From assembly GCA_020205615.1 (NCBI GenBank), contig JAINUW010000118.1, positions 141,069 through 205,068 of the forward strand: a stretch of DNA of 64,000 bases, in the 5' to 3' direction. Of this stretch, positions 51,513-63,084 are shown piece after piece (the stretch's first letter is position 1; every line of letters starts with the position of its first letter). The notes beneath the pieces are model-generated. The model did not search any database. It had not been told where the DNA came from and saw only the letters and a program-made list of their open reading frames with translations. The position numbers were made by a program, and so were the translations under genes. This DNA comes from Panax quinquefolius. Lineage: Eukaryota; Streptophyta; Magnoliopsida; Apiales; Araliaceae.

Positions 51513-51690
51513 GAATAGTATCCATGAATAGTAACTCATGAATAGTAACTCGTGAATAGTAACTCATGAATAGTAACCCGTATTCATACATAGTACCGTA
51601 TACATAAATAATATCATATACGTAAATAGTGTCATATACATGAATATAGTGCCATATACGTGAATAGTGCCGTATACGTGAATAGTAACC
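51513..51690 (-). repeat. E7 leader array A, GTGAATAGTAACTC units (left LTR)
   Basis: Roughly ten units: first perfect 14-15 bp ATGAATAGTAACTC repeats, then CATATACGTGAATAGTG variants. It is the inverse of the E3 TACTATTCACG array. The right-LTR counterpart is 55673-55872. Confidence 0.88.
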
Positions 51691-53428
51691 CCGACATGAA
51701 AAAGGTAGAAATTCCACAATAAAACTCATATCAATAATTCGGCATAATGATATTGAAGAAAATAATATCATTTAAGAAGAAAATAACATCCCTTACAATC
51801 CCTTAGCAATATAATGAAAAATATCCCTTACCTCGAAAAGAGAAAAGATTGGTGAAATATCGATATGATAACCAAGGAAATTTGCACTAATTAGCAACTC
51901 TCAAAGTATCAAAATACTCACAACAATACGCTCGATAATATAGGTACAGAAAACTTATGTTTCTAGTGCGATTTTCAATTCTAACTCAGCACTCTATTTA
52001 TAGGAAAATATTAGAACGCCAAAGCAGACTTGACTTACAACCTGATGGCTTTACCTACTACTATTCCCACCACCACTTTTGAAATAAAATTTTAGCACAT
52101 TTTTCACCAACCAAAGGTGGGGCCAACTCATTCTAGAATTTTCCACCAAAAATCATTTATAAACATAATTTCTGAATCAGACACATCTTAAAATTCATAA
52201 CAAATCGTACGTTAATTTTGAACGGTTCAAAATTTGTGGACATGTATTCAACTTATATATGTATAACATATCCAAAAATAACAACGATTCAACGGTCGAA
52301 TTAAAAATTATAACTCACGCAATATATCTCAACAACAATGATTTTTCAAATTATGAGTCCTTCGTACCAGTTTCATTCAAACAGTCACCACGAAAAATCC
52401 ATAATGAATTTTTGGGTGATTCCAATTTTTACGGCTAGCTTACTTCCAGGGCTTTCTTTTGATATATGACTCATCTCCTAACTCATTATACACAAAGAGT
52501 TATGGATTTTACAAAATCAAGTACTAAACTAATTATTTTGAAAATCCCATATTTTGTCACTTTTCTAAGAATTCCACCATTCTGACTAAATATTGATAAA
52601 ATACCTCAGCATTAATTCCTTCATTTATAACCACCTAAAATAAATAAATCCATCATTTATATCCACATAAAATAAATATTTCCTTATCATATAAATCAAT
52701 AATTAATTATTCACAAATAATAATCTGTAATCACAATAATGACAACCAGGTGGTTCCCAAGAAAGAGGGGGCTTTCCAATAAGGATTTCTCCTTACTGGC
52801 GCGCAATTAGGTGACCAAACCTCTCCTTGACATAACTTTCTAGACATTGCTAATAATGTTATCTAATAATATTATTCAAATAAAATGAATTATTGATCCG
52901 ATAATGAGAAATACTGTGTCGTGACAATTACTGAAACAACAATAATATAAAATATCAACGCAACAATTATTGAACCAATAAAATAAAATATTGAACAGTA
53001 ATTACTGTAACAATTATTGAGTAGTGCCTACTTACGTAAGAATCAATAATTTAAAAATAATGTGCAATACCGTGTGCTACTGTGCAACCATGCGTATTAC
53101 TGTATTTTAACCACCAGGTAATCCAAAAGTGTTAATGGTAACAATTACGCCGTTATTTATAAAAACTCAAACTTGTCATTTTTTTCATCTGAAAAATTAT
53201 CCTGTTATGGGGCCCACAAATGGTTGCGCCGTCGTACGAATATTCCCCGACAACAAGAATATTCCACGACCAAACGAATATTCTCCAACAGAAATGAGTA
53301 TTTTATAACCACTTGCGTATTTTGAAAATTTTATATATATCACCCTTAACTTTAAACTTTTATCAATTTAACTATTTACTAAATAGAAAAATTGAATACT
53401 TTTATTTCTTAAAATTTGGGATCTCACA

Positions 53429-53911
53429 ATCTCCCTTCCTTATGAAATTTCTCCTCAAAATTTATGTAATGCACAGTATATCGAAGAGATGAGAATACTT
53501 TGCTTTCATTTCAGATTCCATCTTCCATGTCATTATGATTTCTTAATTGCTCATCTCCTGTATTTCAGATATCATTCTATAATACAGCTTCAAAACAAAG
53601 TTTAATTGACATATCATAATTTGTCAACTTAAGTAAGAAAATTTAGCTTAGGTAGGACACACACTAGCGAAGGATATTACTCGTCTCTCCCTTCCTAGTC
53701 CTAATCCCGGATCTCTGCCAGAGACTATATCCCTAAGCTCTAATACCAACTGTAACTCATGTCCCAACCGTGGATAGCACCTCACGTTATACTCTATCGG
53801 TTTGCCATGCATGAGCAAGGCCCCTATGGAGAGTCTGGCTTCGATGCATCCCACACAAGGAAGTCACTAGTGAGAGGCTCAGGGCTCTTTACTTATAGCT
53901 CTGATACCAAC
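53429..53911 (-). other. E7 interior: polypurine tract, family-F fragment, two PBS-like sites
   Basis: From left: CTCCCTTCCTTATG (polypurine tract on the minus strand), a short pol-end remnant, about 120 bp unassigned, and a stretch resembling the E3/E4 leader after the PBS (CTTAGGTAGGACACAC, ACTCGTCTCTCCC). Next come a first PBS-like site (53737-53748, minus strand TGGTATTAGAGC), the family-F fragment (53751-53885) and the functional PBS (53898-53909, TGGTATCAGAGC). No reading frame of gag or pol is present. Confidence 0.82.
53898..53909 (-). other. E7 primer binding site
   Basis: The minus strand reads TGGTATCAGAGC, perfect for initiator tRNA-Met, 2 bp from the 5' LTR at 53912. Confidence 0.92.
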
Positions 53912-56900
53912 TGTGACGCCCCCAAAATATGTCCAATCCATCCAACTTATTCTGAGTCGCCAAATCGTGGTACAAAAAAAACAACTACAACTTTATTACT
54001 ACAATTGTCGTGCAAAATAGAACAACACATATGTTGTGAGTTTTGATACAAATATATACCAACTGTAACTTTGGACACCAACTTGGATAGCACATCACAA
54101 TGGCACCTTACATAAAGGTACACAAATAATAACATTTTAGAAATTAAAATCTTTGGGAAATGCTTAAGAAAAACCTTTCGTACATGGGAGGCTCTTGCGT
54201 CTAAGTTATGATAGATATCATATGCCCATGTAATTATCCTTGGTTGACCTAATAGATTACTATCATGCTCTTTCCATTGGTGAGTCTTCTTCGACATATA
54301 ACTATCTTTACTATTCAAGATTGAAAATTATATTTCAACCAAACTCCAAGATTATATATAGTAGTGCTCGTAGATATACTCAAAGAAGTGGATGTGCATA
54401 ACCTCGCTTTTATGATAACACGAGGTTGTATGTCATTAGATATCTTGTATGATAGTGGTAAAACACTTGACCTTCCAAAGTTAGGTTCGCTTTCACCCTA
54501 TTCGGTTCACCAAAATCAAATATCAAATGATGTATACAACACGCACACACTTATCTAAAGTTCTCAATAAAATTATTTCCATACTATTTAGGAGAACCTC
54601 AACACCTATAAACCACCATTCTATTCCCTATTATCCCCGTCAATCTTAATAACGCTCTTATTAATTCGAAAGGAATTGTGAAGCAAAAGGGTGAGTACAA
54701 CTAGCTTCAAGAAAGAATATCATGACTAAATATAATTAAATTATCAATAGCCTTCATCAAGAATAAATCGTAGATTTAGAACATACGGTAGATGATAAAA
54801 CTTTTCAACCATAGTTGCAGCAGAACGAGCAATCCAATAGAAGAGTAAAATAGACCATAAAGTATATTATCTTCTCCATGTTAAAAATCCACCAACAGTA
54901 TTTTATTCCTGTAACATCAATCAATAGTTCCTGTCCACAATCATGTGAATAACTCATAACCATAATTGTGGTTCTAAATTCCTCTTCTCATCAAGGACGA
55001 AGATAATTTACATCACATGTCTTTATCTGAAACATCAAAGATCATGGTTATACCAAATCACAGTTCTTATTCATAATCATACTAATAAGTTCATCTTTTC
55101 ACTACGGCCAAAGATATTCATTAACAGTTCATCTTTGCACTACATGCCAAAGATATTCAGCAACAGGTCATCTTTGCACTACGGGCCAAAAATATTCAAC
55201 AACAGGTCATCTTTGCACTACGGGCCAAAGATATTCATCAACAATTCATCTTTGCACTACAGGCCAAAGATATTCAACAACATGTCATCTTTTGACCACT
55301 ACGCCAAAGATATTAATATCTCAAAGAAATATATTATCATTTCAGAATTTATATAAACAATAATTATAACCATGTTGATCAATTCACCTTTGCACTTAAG
55401 CTAAAGATATTCAATTATAAATTCAATGGTCATGATCATATATCACCAACAATTCATCTTTGCACCATCTTGGCCAAAGAGAACCCATAGTCACGATCAT
55501 ACCAATAATCTACCCATCTTTACACTCAAGTTAAAGAGAAATATCATCATTAGGGTTATAAAAATGTTATATATGATAATTAAAACAATATGATCAACAA
55601 CTGAATTTAATTTCAAGAGTAAGATTCATAAATCAACGATAATTTGGTCAGAAAAAGAAACCAATTTTTGTCGTGAATAGTACCCATGAATAGTAACTCA
55701 TGAATAGTAATCGTGAATAATAACTCATGAATAGTAACTCATGAATAGTAACCCAGATTCATTATATAGTATCGTAGTATCACGTAAATAATATCATATA
55801 TGTAAATAGTGTCATATACGTGAATATAGTGCCATATACGTGAATAGTGCCGTATACGTGAATAGTAACCCCGACAAGAAAAAGGTTGAAATTCCACAAT
55901 AAAACTCATATCAATAATTAAGCATAATGATATTAAAGAAAATAATATCATTTAAGAATAAAATAACATCCCTTACAATCCCTTAAAATCCCGTATAATC
56001 CTTAAAATCCCTTACCAATATAATGACAATATCCCTTACCTTAAAAGAGCAGTACTTCTGACTGGAATATCGGATATGACGATAAAGGAAACTTGCACTG
56101 ATTAGCAACTCTCAAAGTATCAAAATACTCACAACAATACGCTCGATACTATAGGGAGAGAAAACTTATGCTTCTGGTGTGATTTTTAATTCTAACTCAG
56201 CACTCTATTTATAGGAAAATGTTAGAACGCTAAAGCAGACTTGACCTACAACCTGATGGCTTTACCTGCTACTATTCCCACCCACCACTTTTGAAATAAA
56301 ATTTTAGCACATTTTTCACCAACCAAAGGTGGGACCCACTCATTCTAGTATTTTCCATCAAAAATCATTAATAAACATAATTTCTGAATTAGTCACCTCT
56401 TATAATTCATAACAAATCATACGTTCATTTTTAACGGTTCAAAATTTGTGGACATATACTCAACTTATATATGTATAACATATCCAAAAATAACAATGAT
56501 CCAACGGTCGGATTAAAATTATAACTCACATAATATATCTCAAGAACACCGATTTTTTTGAATTATGAGTCCTTGAGACAGATTTCATTCAAACAGTGAC
56601 CACTTAAAAAATCCACAATGAATTTTTGGGTGATTCCAATTTCTACTGGCTAGCTTACTTCCGAGGGCTTTCTTTTGATTTATGACTCATCTCTTAACTC
56701 ATTATTATATTAAAGAGTTATGGATTTTACAAAATCAAGTAATAAACTAATTTTTCTAAAAATCATATATTTTTCTAAGAATTCCACCATTCACGACTAA
56801 ATAATCGATAAAACACCTCAACATTAATTCCTTCATTTATAACCACCTAAAATAAATAAATCCATCATTTATATCCACATAAAATAAATATTTCATTATC

Positions 56901-57657
56901 ATATAAATCAATAATTAATTATTCATAAATAATATTATAGAATCACAATAATGACAACTAGATGGTTCCTGAGGAAAGAGAGGGCTTTTCAATAAGGATT
57001 TCTCCTTCTTTGGCGGCGTAATTAGGTGATCAAACCTCTCCTCGATTGGAACTTTCTAGACATTGCCAATAATTCTATCTAATAATATTATTCAAATAAT
57101 ATGAATTATTGATCCGATAATAGAAATCTCGTGTCGTGACAATTATTGAAACAACAATAATATAAAATATCAACGCAATAATTATTGAACCAATAAAATA
57201 AAATATTGAACAGTAATTACTATAACAATTATTGAGTAGTGCCTTCTTACTTAAGAATCAATAATTTAAAAATAATATGCAATACCATGTTCTACTGTGT
57301 AACCACACGTATGACATCGTATTTTAACCACTGTGTAATCCAACACTTGTTACTTCAGAATAATTACAAGTTATTTATAAAAACTCAAACTTGTCATTTT
57401 TTTTCATACCGGCAGCTTATTCTATTATGGGGCCCTATTAAATGGTCAACGCGTCGTCAGCATTTACGAATATTCCCGAACAACAAGAATATTCCACGTC
57501 CAAACGAATATTCTCCAAGTAAATGAGTATTTTATAACCACTTGCGTATTTTGAAAATTTTATATATATCACCCTTAACTTTAAACTTTTATCAATTTAA
57601 CTATTTACTAAATAGAAAAATTGAATACTTTTATTTCATAAAATTAGGGATCTCATG
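53912..57657 (-). repeat. E7 5' LTR (right)
   Basis: It starts TGTGACGCCCCCAAAATATG. Minus-strand TATA at 56206-56213; array A at 55673-55872; array B at 55090-55310; stem-loop at about 54838-54876. It carries the same extra block as the left LTR (about 54063-54560). Confidence 0.9.
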
Positions 57658-57916
57658 CTTAGTGCTTGGTAAACTTTATTAGTTAATTCTCATTAACGAA
57701 CGATACTTTACTTACTCTTTATTACTTGTTGACCGCAGTGTATACTTGCACGCATATATGATCGGTAAAAGCGACCAATGACCGAGAGAAAATTTTTTAT
57801 CACGACTAACTTGAATATCTTTATCGTTGATGTCACCGATTTGATTTTTTAACTAGTCATCGTGATGTTCTATACAATTTTATAAACATTAACTTATATT
57901 AATATGAGAATGCGTG

Positions 57917-58390
57917 TTAAGATATAGGTCTAATACATATAAATTTTACATATGTATACCTCACAAATTCATCAATCTCCTCGCAATTGAGAATAATGTA
58001 AGTATCAAGATCATGTAATTCTTGCTTAGAAAGGAATATGCGCTTTCCTTTTCCATAAGCACGACCTAGTAAACCAAATACAGAAATCTGACCATTTAGT
58101 TCAACATTACCCCCATCATCATGTCTCCGGACTCGATTGGCCTTTGTCAAGACTTCGTCGGAAAATAGTTTGAGACAAATGTAAATATCTCATCTAAACC
58201 TGTGATGCCTCATATATCAACCCTCGACATAAGCTTTATTCTTCACCTCCTCTTTAGGTTTCCCATGACCCTCTCGAAAGGGTACATACATCTATATTGA
58301 ATCGGGCCATCAACACGAGCTTCATAGGGTAGATGGATTTGCAAATGCTCCATAGAGTCGAAAAACCAGAGGGAATATTTTTTCAAGCTT
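57917..58390 (-). pseudogene. CACTA transposase C-terminal part (DUF4218-like)
   Basis: Read leftward, WFFDSMEHLQIHLPYEARVD, then GPIQYRCMYPFERVMGNL (58375-58265). This is the signature of the DUF4218 domain that follows the Tnp2 catalytic domain in plant CACTA transposases. Further left, open from 58150 to 57917, are LGRAYGKGKRIFLSKQELHD and TYIILNCEEIDEFVR, the usual downstream block. After VR the sequence GTATACATATG could be an intron donor. Stops and shifts separate the blocks. Confidence 0.85.
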
Positions 58391-58900
58391 ACACGTGATC
58401 TCAATGATGTTCTTCTCAAGTATACATGTCCTTATAAAATAACATGCAATCGCTCGGATATGCATCGATCTTTTGATATCCAAGACCCAACTTCTTCACC
58501 ATTTTTTACAATAGTCATAGTTATCGAGCAATTTTTTTTCACCGACAGCAACATACTCTTAACGGCCCTCAAGAGTGACTCAAAACACTCATGGCTTATG
58601 TTGTGATTAGCCTTGATGTTAAGTAATGTCGCCATCGCAAACAATGTAGTGTGCTTCAGGCAACCATGCCAAAACGGTTTCGCTACCTTCGCCTAACAAC
58701 TTAAAGAATGCTTTGGCATCGTAATTCATAGGTTGTTCTCTCGTGATTGTTCCCAATCAAAATCCTACCGCAATATCATGAACCATGTCATTCATAATGA
58801 TGGGTACTATCGCTCGGATTGTGTACTTGTGCGTTACCACTATCTCTTCTCCGCCCATTGTGCCCACCAACATTCTTCTTCGTAATTGTTCATGAACCCA
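58391..58900 (-). pseudogene. CACTA transposase N-terminal middle part
   Basis: From right to left: MVHDIA near 58785, a frame-shifted NYDAKAFFKLLGEGSETV (about 58740-58670), then open from 58644 the block MATLLNIKANHNISHECFES followed by LLRAVKSMLLS. This matches the segment between the transposase-associated domain and Tnp2 in these proteins (pattern: xFFxLL, LLNIKxxHxxS, MKxxLP). The sequence then breaks into stops, and the Tnp2 domain that should follow (several hundred residues) is absent. Confidence 0.82.
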
Positions 58901-59119
58901 AAACAAGTAAATGATAGTTTACTATGTCTCATCCATATAATTTACATTCTTACACTTCAAACAAGGACATCTTATCTTGTTTCGACCATTAACACATTCC
59001 GGGTGACTATACGCATAATTTAGAAATATTTGACAACCAAATTTAAATTGCACAGAAAGCACTATCTGGGCACTTGACTTTCGTCGTCTCATCTAACTAC
59101 TGGTCGAATAGAGGTCCAT
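58901..59119 (-). pseudogene. CACTA transposase-associated domain (TAD)
   Basis: The start is placed at ATG 59119 (MDLYSTSS, then a stop). The diagnostic stretch is FLNYAYSHPECVNGRNKI, then RCPCLKCKNVNYMDET (59020-58930), with the C-P-C-x2-C cysteine pattern of the domain found at the N-terminus of plant En/Spm transposases. It probably binds DNA or zinc; that role is recalled from the family, not shown here. Confidence 0.85.
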
Positions 59120-60462
59120 GATACTACACGGTACCTATATTGACATGAATTATCGTATTCCCTTGTTGAGATTTACAATTCATTTCAATGCCGCTTATGA
59201 TGCTTATAAATACATATAGATGTATGTATATATAACATGAGTGTGCATCATATATGATTATTCAAAAAATTGAACAAGGATACATGCCAAAACAAATTTA
59301 CATGACTTGAGATCAACTACCCAAAGGCATGGTATATTGTTATGGATCTTAAATTAGAATGAGGTATGGTCTTATGTCATCCTACATATTTTAATTGATA
59401 CCAACCTAAAGCCAATAGATTCCTAGGGGTAGAATATGAATCATTGCATCATGCATGGTCTGCATATGCATTGGGACAAGTCTAAATTACCCGACCAACG
59501 AAAATATTTTGGCAGAGTCTCCCCTATAATATGGACTATCCACATGCACGAGGGCATGCATACTTGACCATTTTTAGGCACATAAGAGCAACAAGAATGT
59601 ATAAGCAATTAACATAACATCACATATACTCATTGCCTTTATATATTCTAGGGTCCATATCTAAACACAACAAAAACTCTTCTACGTAGGATAGGACATT
59701 AGGTGATGAAAATATCTTGATGGTCAAGTTTGAAGAACAACCAATGGACTTTGCAATGTGTTCTAGAAACTATAATGCAGCATATATCAAGATTGCAGAA
59801 GAAGACATACTATTAGTCCCTTAATGTGGGACTATTAGTCCTATAAAGTCATTTGATACAATCCAAAATATTACATACTATATACTTATTTTTGTGGCAT
59901 TAGATTTCATAATGTTTGAATAATGTAACATTTTGTGGATTTTAAGATCAAGGCGGTGCCCCAATAATGTAGGATAGAATATAAAGTACAAACTTATTTT
60001 TGTGGTGTCAAAAAAAACATCATCTCAAACATATGTGACATGTAGATGTATTAGAGCCAATAGTTTTATAAGAGAATTGACATAAAATACTTATATATAT
60101 AAGCTAAAAGAGATTCAATCAATCGACTATACAATGAATGCTTAATAATGTGTGTGTGTATTTTTTCCCCTCAAGTATATTTAAATGTTGATGAAATTAA
60201 TAAATTGGTCTTCAATATTGTTGTTGTTTGTGTACATTGATTGATTTAAGAGGTTAAATTGAAAGCTATCAATTTCTATTACAGTCACGAGACAAACTCT
60301 TTGTCACCTAACACACAAAGGTTGTCCAATAATTGGAAACCCATTTCTTACCTAACCTACTAAATTATTAATTAATTAATATAATTTGGTGTTACATTAT
60401 TTAGGATTAAAGTTGGAACTTTGAATTGAATAAATAAATAATGTCTTATGGAAATAAATGGT
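59120..60462. other. CACTA interior without recognisable gene
   Basis: AT-rich sequence between the transposase start and the microsatellite. It has only short open frames and no motif I recognise. It may be the 5' untranslated part and introns of the transposon gene or unrelated inserted DNA. TATATA-type runs occur near 59220 and 60090. Confidence 0.5.
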
Positions 60463-60498
60463 GTAGGGAGTAGGGAGTAGGGAGTAGGGAGTAGGGAA
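60463..60498 (+). repeat. Heptamer microsatellite (GTAGGGA)n
   Basis: Five copies of GTAGGGA. Five GGG runs separated by 4-nt AGTA loops fit a G-quadruplex pattern on the plus strand. The unit is two changes away from the plant telomere heptamer TTTAGGG. Confidence 0.9.
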
Positions 60499-61120
60499 GG
60501 TATAGCCAAAAAAAGACAAACCATGCACTATTTATATAAGAACCCCGCTTATTAATATTATATATATACCTTTTATTGATTGTCTTCACTCTCTAACTAG
60601 GTCTAGGTGTATTTATATTTTATATATATATATATAGTCCAAAACTCCCCATCTGAAAATTTGATCATCAAATGCATGTATACATTAAATCTTGTCTTTA
60701 ATTTTCAAGTGAAAACCCCATAATTATTTTATTATTAAAGAATGGATGTTATATTCACTACTTAATTTTCAATTATTACATCTTTTGTTGGGTCCATCGT
60801 AAATTTAGCCACACATTAATACAACAAAATAAAATTAGTACATAGAAATTTAGCCACTCATTAACACAACATTTAAATATACTAAGATTTGTATATGCTG
60901 AACCAAATAAAATTAATACATGGAAAGATTTTGGGATTTAGGATAACAAAAAGTTTAATTTAGGGATTAATTGGGGGGTTCTTAGGGCATGGTGCGGTGC
61001 CGTGTGGTGCATGGGGTGGCAATGGCCTCCTCCCTCTTCTCTCCCCCATACTCCTCTTCTCCTCGTATCTCCCTCTTTTCTTTTCTTCTTTGTACTGATG
61101 TCGCGAACCTAAATCTTATT
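60499..61120. other. Non-coding, C/T-rich tract near 61025-61085
   Basis: No gene is seen. TTTATATAAGAACCCC near 60530 resembles a TATA box, but no reading frame follows it. 61025-61085 is a pyrimidine-rich run (CCTCCTCCCTCTTCTCTCC). Confidence 0.5.
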
Positions 61121-61415
61121 AAGTTTATGAGAATCGACCGCATCACGGTATTTGATTTTTAATGATAATGATATATCATCGGCGATTATAGCGGTCACCG
61201 ATATAGATTAGTCGTCGCCACCAAAGTTTTGCACCAATTTTTGGGAGGGAAATTCTTCTCGACCGGCCGATGACAATAATAGCCATCGGTCGCTAATCTT
61301 AACTAGTGACTAGAATCTTCGATGTCGTATCTAGCGGTCGCTATTACTATTATCAGCGATCGGATAGGGCGGTCACTGATATCATTGGTCGCAGATAGCC
61401 TTTTTTTCTTTAGTG
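61121..61415 (-). repeat. CACTA subterminal repeats and terminal inverted repeat end
   Basis: At least six copies of a GCGGTC/CGGTCGC or inverse GCGACC motif in both orientations (GCGGTCACCGATAT, GTCGTCGCC, CATCGGTCGC, AGCGGTCGC, GCGGTCACTGATAT, TTGGTCGCAGAT), followed by the 15-bp terminus at 61401-61415. Such direct and inverted subterminal motifs are the transposase-binding regions of CACTA elements in known cases. Confidence 0.82.
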
Positions 61416-61492
61416 AAATTTAAAAATATTGTTGAACAAGATAGAACTTTATTGTATCCAATCAATTATTTTGGTTGGATTCTAAACTAGTA

Positions 61493-62189
61493 TGAACATC
61501 CCAATTTCGCGAAAAACTTTTATGCTACTTAAAGCGAGATATGCCGGACGAAAAAATATCGTTCGAACATGTAATATTGATTAATACAGGGCATAACGGG
61601 CTGATCACCCCCGTGCCTGTAAGTTATGACGGTTTACAGATAAAGTTTTATTTAACCTTTTTGAAAATAGAAAATAATGTTCATAGTCTATCGACTGATC
61701 TCCATTTATAGTCAGTACGTAGTTTTAAAATTTTATATAGAATTGATATGTTGTTATTATTGGTTTAGCTTACTTCACAAATGTTGATTCGTTGTAGAAG
61801 TGTCATTCAAAGAAAACATTTAATCCTTTCAGCTAATATTTATTATTGCAATTACTTGCTGGGAAATCAAATACTCATTCTTGCTTTAAATTTAAATGTT
61901 TTCAAATAAGTCATCACAACCGTAAGGCTCGCTAACTTTAAAACAAGGAAAAGGAAAGGTTCTTAGAATAAGTTTGTGCTATCTTATGTAATAGTTTAAC
62001 TTTATTAAGACAATGATATCTTTTGATTATCATGTAATGAATGTTTAAAGGTGGCGTACCTGGGATTAGACTCTGATTTATATAAATTAAGTTTGGTATT
62101 TATATTATTGTTATTATTATTAGTATTTTCCGCTTCCAGTAGAAATGGTATCGTGAAGCACCGAGTACCTGAATTTTGGGGGAGTCACA
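61493..62189 (+). repeat. E8 5' LTR
   Basis: It starts TGAACATCCCAATTTCGCG and ends GGGGGAGTCACA, directly before a PBS. At 697 bp it is much shorter than the other gypsy LTRs here. TAGTA (61488-61492) would be the left target duplication; the other end is outside the window. The stretch 61416-61492 is unassigned flank. Confidence 0.7.
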
Positions 62190-62192
62190 AGT

Positions 62193-62204
62193 TGGTATCA
62201 GAGC
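62193..62204 (+). other. E8 primer binding site
   Basis: TGGTATCAGAGC, perfect initiator tRNA-Met complement, 3 bp after the LTR. Confidence 0.92.
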
Positions 62205-62419
62205 TTTAGGGTTAGAAACCTTAGGTGGGATAGACCTTAGGCTATAACCTTTGGACAGAGGGAAACGTTGAAAATACAAATAACTCATATGGGGAGTTTA
62301 AAATGAGATGAATTCAATAAATTCATCGTCAAACAAAATAAAAGATAACTTATATAAAACTATTATTTGTTGTAGTGTATATACTATATGCTAATCTGTC
62401 GGATAATTTATGTGTGTAG

Positions 62420-63084
62420 ATGTCAGGTGAAAAAGGATTAGGATACCCTCAAATCGGAAAGAAGGAGCCAATATCAAAGCTAATAGCTGAAATAGAGGCT
62501 CGCAATGAAAGCAACTCGGATGAGGTGGTTATTGTGAAAAACATAGTACCAGATCTGAAAATGGTGGAACTGACAGATAGTGATTCGGACACTGAAGTTA
62601 GAGCTGATCAAGCATCAACGAAGGTGCAAAATTTGAGGAATAAGGTTTCTTCTATGGAAAACTGTGGGAAATAGAAAAGTTGTTAAATAATAACTACTTA
62701 AAGGCATTAATAGAAATAATGGAAGAACAAGATAAGCTTAAAATCCAAATTTATCAAATGGGAGCTTTAACAAAGCATGTGCAGCTCCAAGCAAGAAGGG
62801 GAAAAAAAGATGAAAGACCGTGATATAGGAAATTCCGATAACAACCAAAGGAACCTTAACCGAATAGAAAAATGTACAAATTGTAATAATAAAACATGAA
62901 GCTTGAGCCAGGGGTAAAAAGAGGAAAATGTTTTTATAATCATGACATAAGTGGACATTTTTCTCCTCATTGTCCCAATCCAAAGCAAGGTGTCTCTGCT
63001 TTTATTTGTGGGATAAAAAGGTCATCGTGCCGTTTAAAGGTCATTCCAAGATCAAGAAAAGGCGAAGTGAATAAGAGAGTATAG
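62420..63084 (+). pseudogene. E8 extra ORF: acidic, coiled-coil, zinc-knuckle-like protein
   Basis: It begins ATG 62420 (MSGEKGLGYPQIGKKEPIS). The first 84 codons are open and strongly acidic (ELTDSDSDTEVRAD). After one frameshift a helical, coiled-coil-like segment follows (ALIEIMEEQDKLKIQIYQMG), then basic residues and cysteine clusters: KCTNC, KCFYNHDISGHFSPHCPNP (near 62925-62980) and a second FICGIK cluster, resembling one or two degenerate CCHC knuckles. I do not recognise the family. It lies between the PBS and the canonical gag. It may be a nucleocapsid-like protein of another element inserted here, or an accessory ORF of E8. Confidence 0.55.

Larger units (their letters stand above)
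49737..53428 (-). repeat. E7 3' LTR (left)
   Basis: It starts TGTGGCGCCCCAAAATAGG, as E4 does, and ends GGGATCTCACA. Minus-strand TATA at 51995-52002; array A at 51513-51690; array B at 50935-51160; stem-loop at 50677-50715. An extra block at about 49877-50400 is not in E4 LTRs. Confidence 0.9.
49737..57657 (-). mobile_element. E7: non-autonomous long-LTR retrotransposon (LARD-like)
   Basis: Two LTRs of 3692 bp (49737-53428) and 3746 bp (53912-57657) surround only 483 bp. The polypurine tract adjoins the left LTR and the PBS the right one, so the element is on the minus strand. Flanking 5-mers GTTAG (49732-49736) and CTTAG (57658-57662) differ by one base. The right LTR end is mutated (CTCATG for CTCACA). 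No gag or pol remains, so it must have been mobilised by another element, presumably a relative of E3/E4 whose LTR ends and PBS it shares. Confidence 0.88.
57658..61415 (-). mobile_element. CACTA (En/Spm) DNA transposon, one end present
   Basis: The right end is TTTTTTTCTTTAGTG (61401-61415), which on the minus strand is the terminal CACTAAAGAAAAAAA. Inside it lie GCGACCG-type subterminal repeats, and further in a minus-strand transposase remnant with the plant Tnp2/TNPD domain set. The matching left terminus is not seen; it is lost or lies beyond the E7 and Tat insertions. The 3-bp target duplication cannot be verified. Confidence 0.82.

Noticed and set aside
60525..60545. TATA-like TTTATATAAG as promoter of a host gene
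   Set aside because: No reading frame or splice-site-supported exon follows; TATA-like strings are frequent in such AT-rich DNA.
62420..63084. Endogenous pararetrovirus coat-protein remnant
   Set aside because: The Cys/His cluster is reminiscent, but no movement protein, RT or virus-type neighbours are seen and the position next to an LTR element PBS fits a retrotransposon better.
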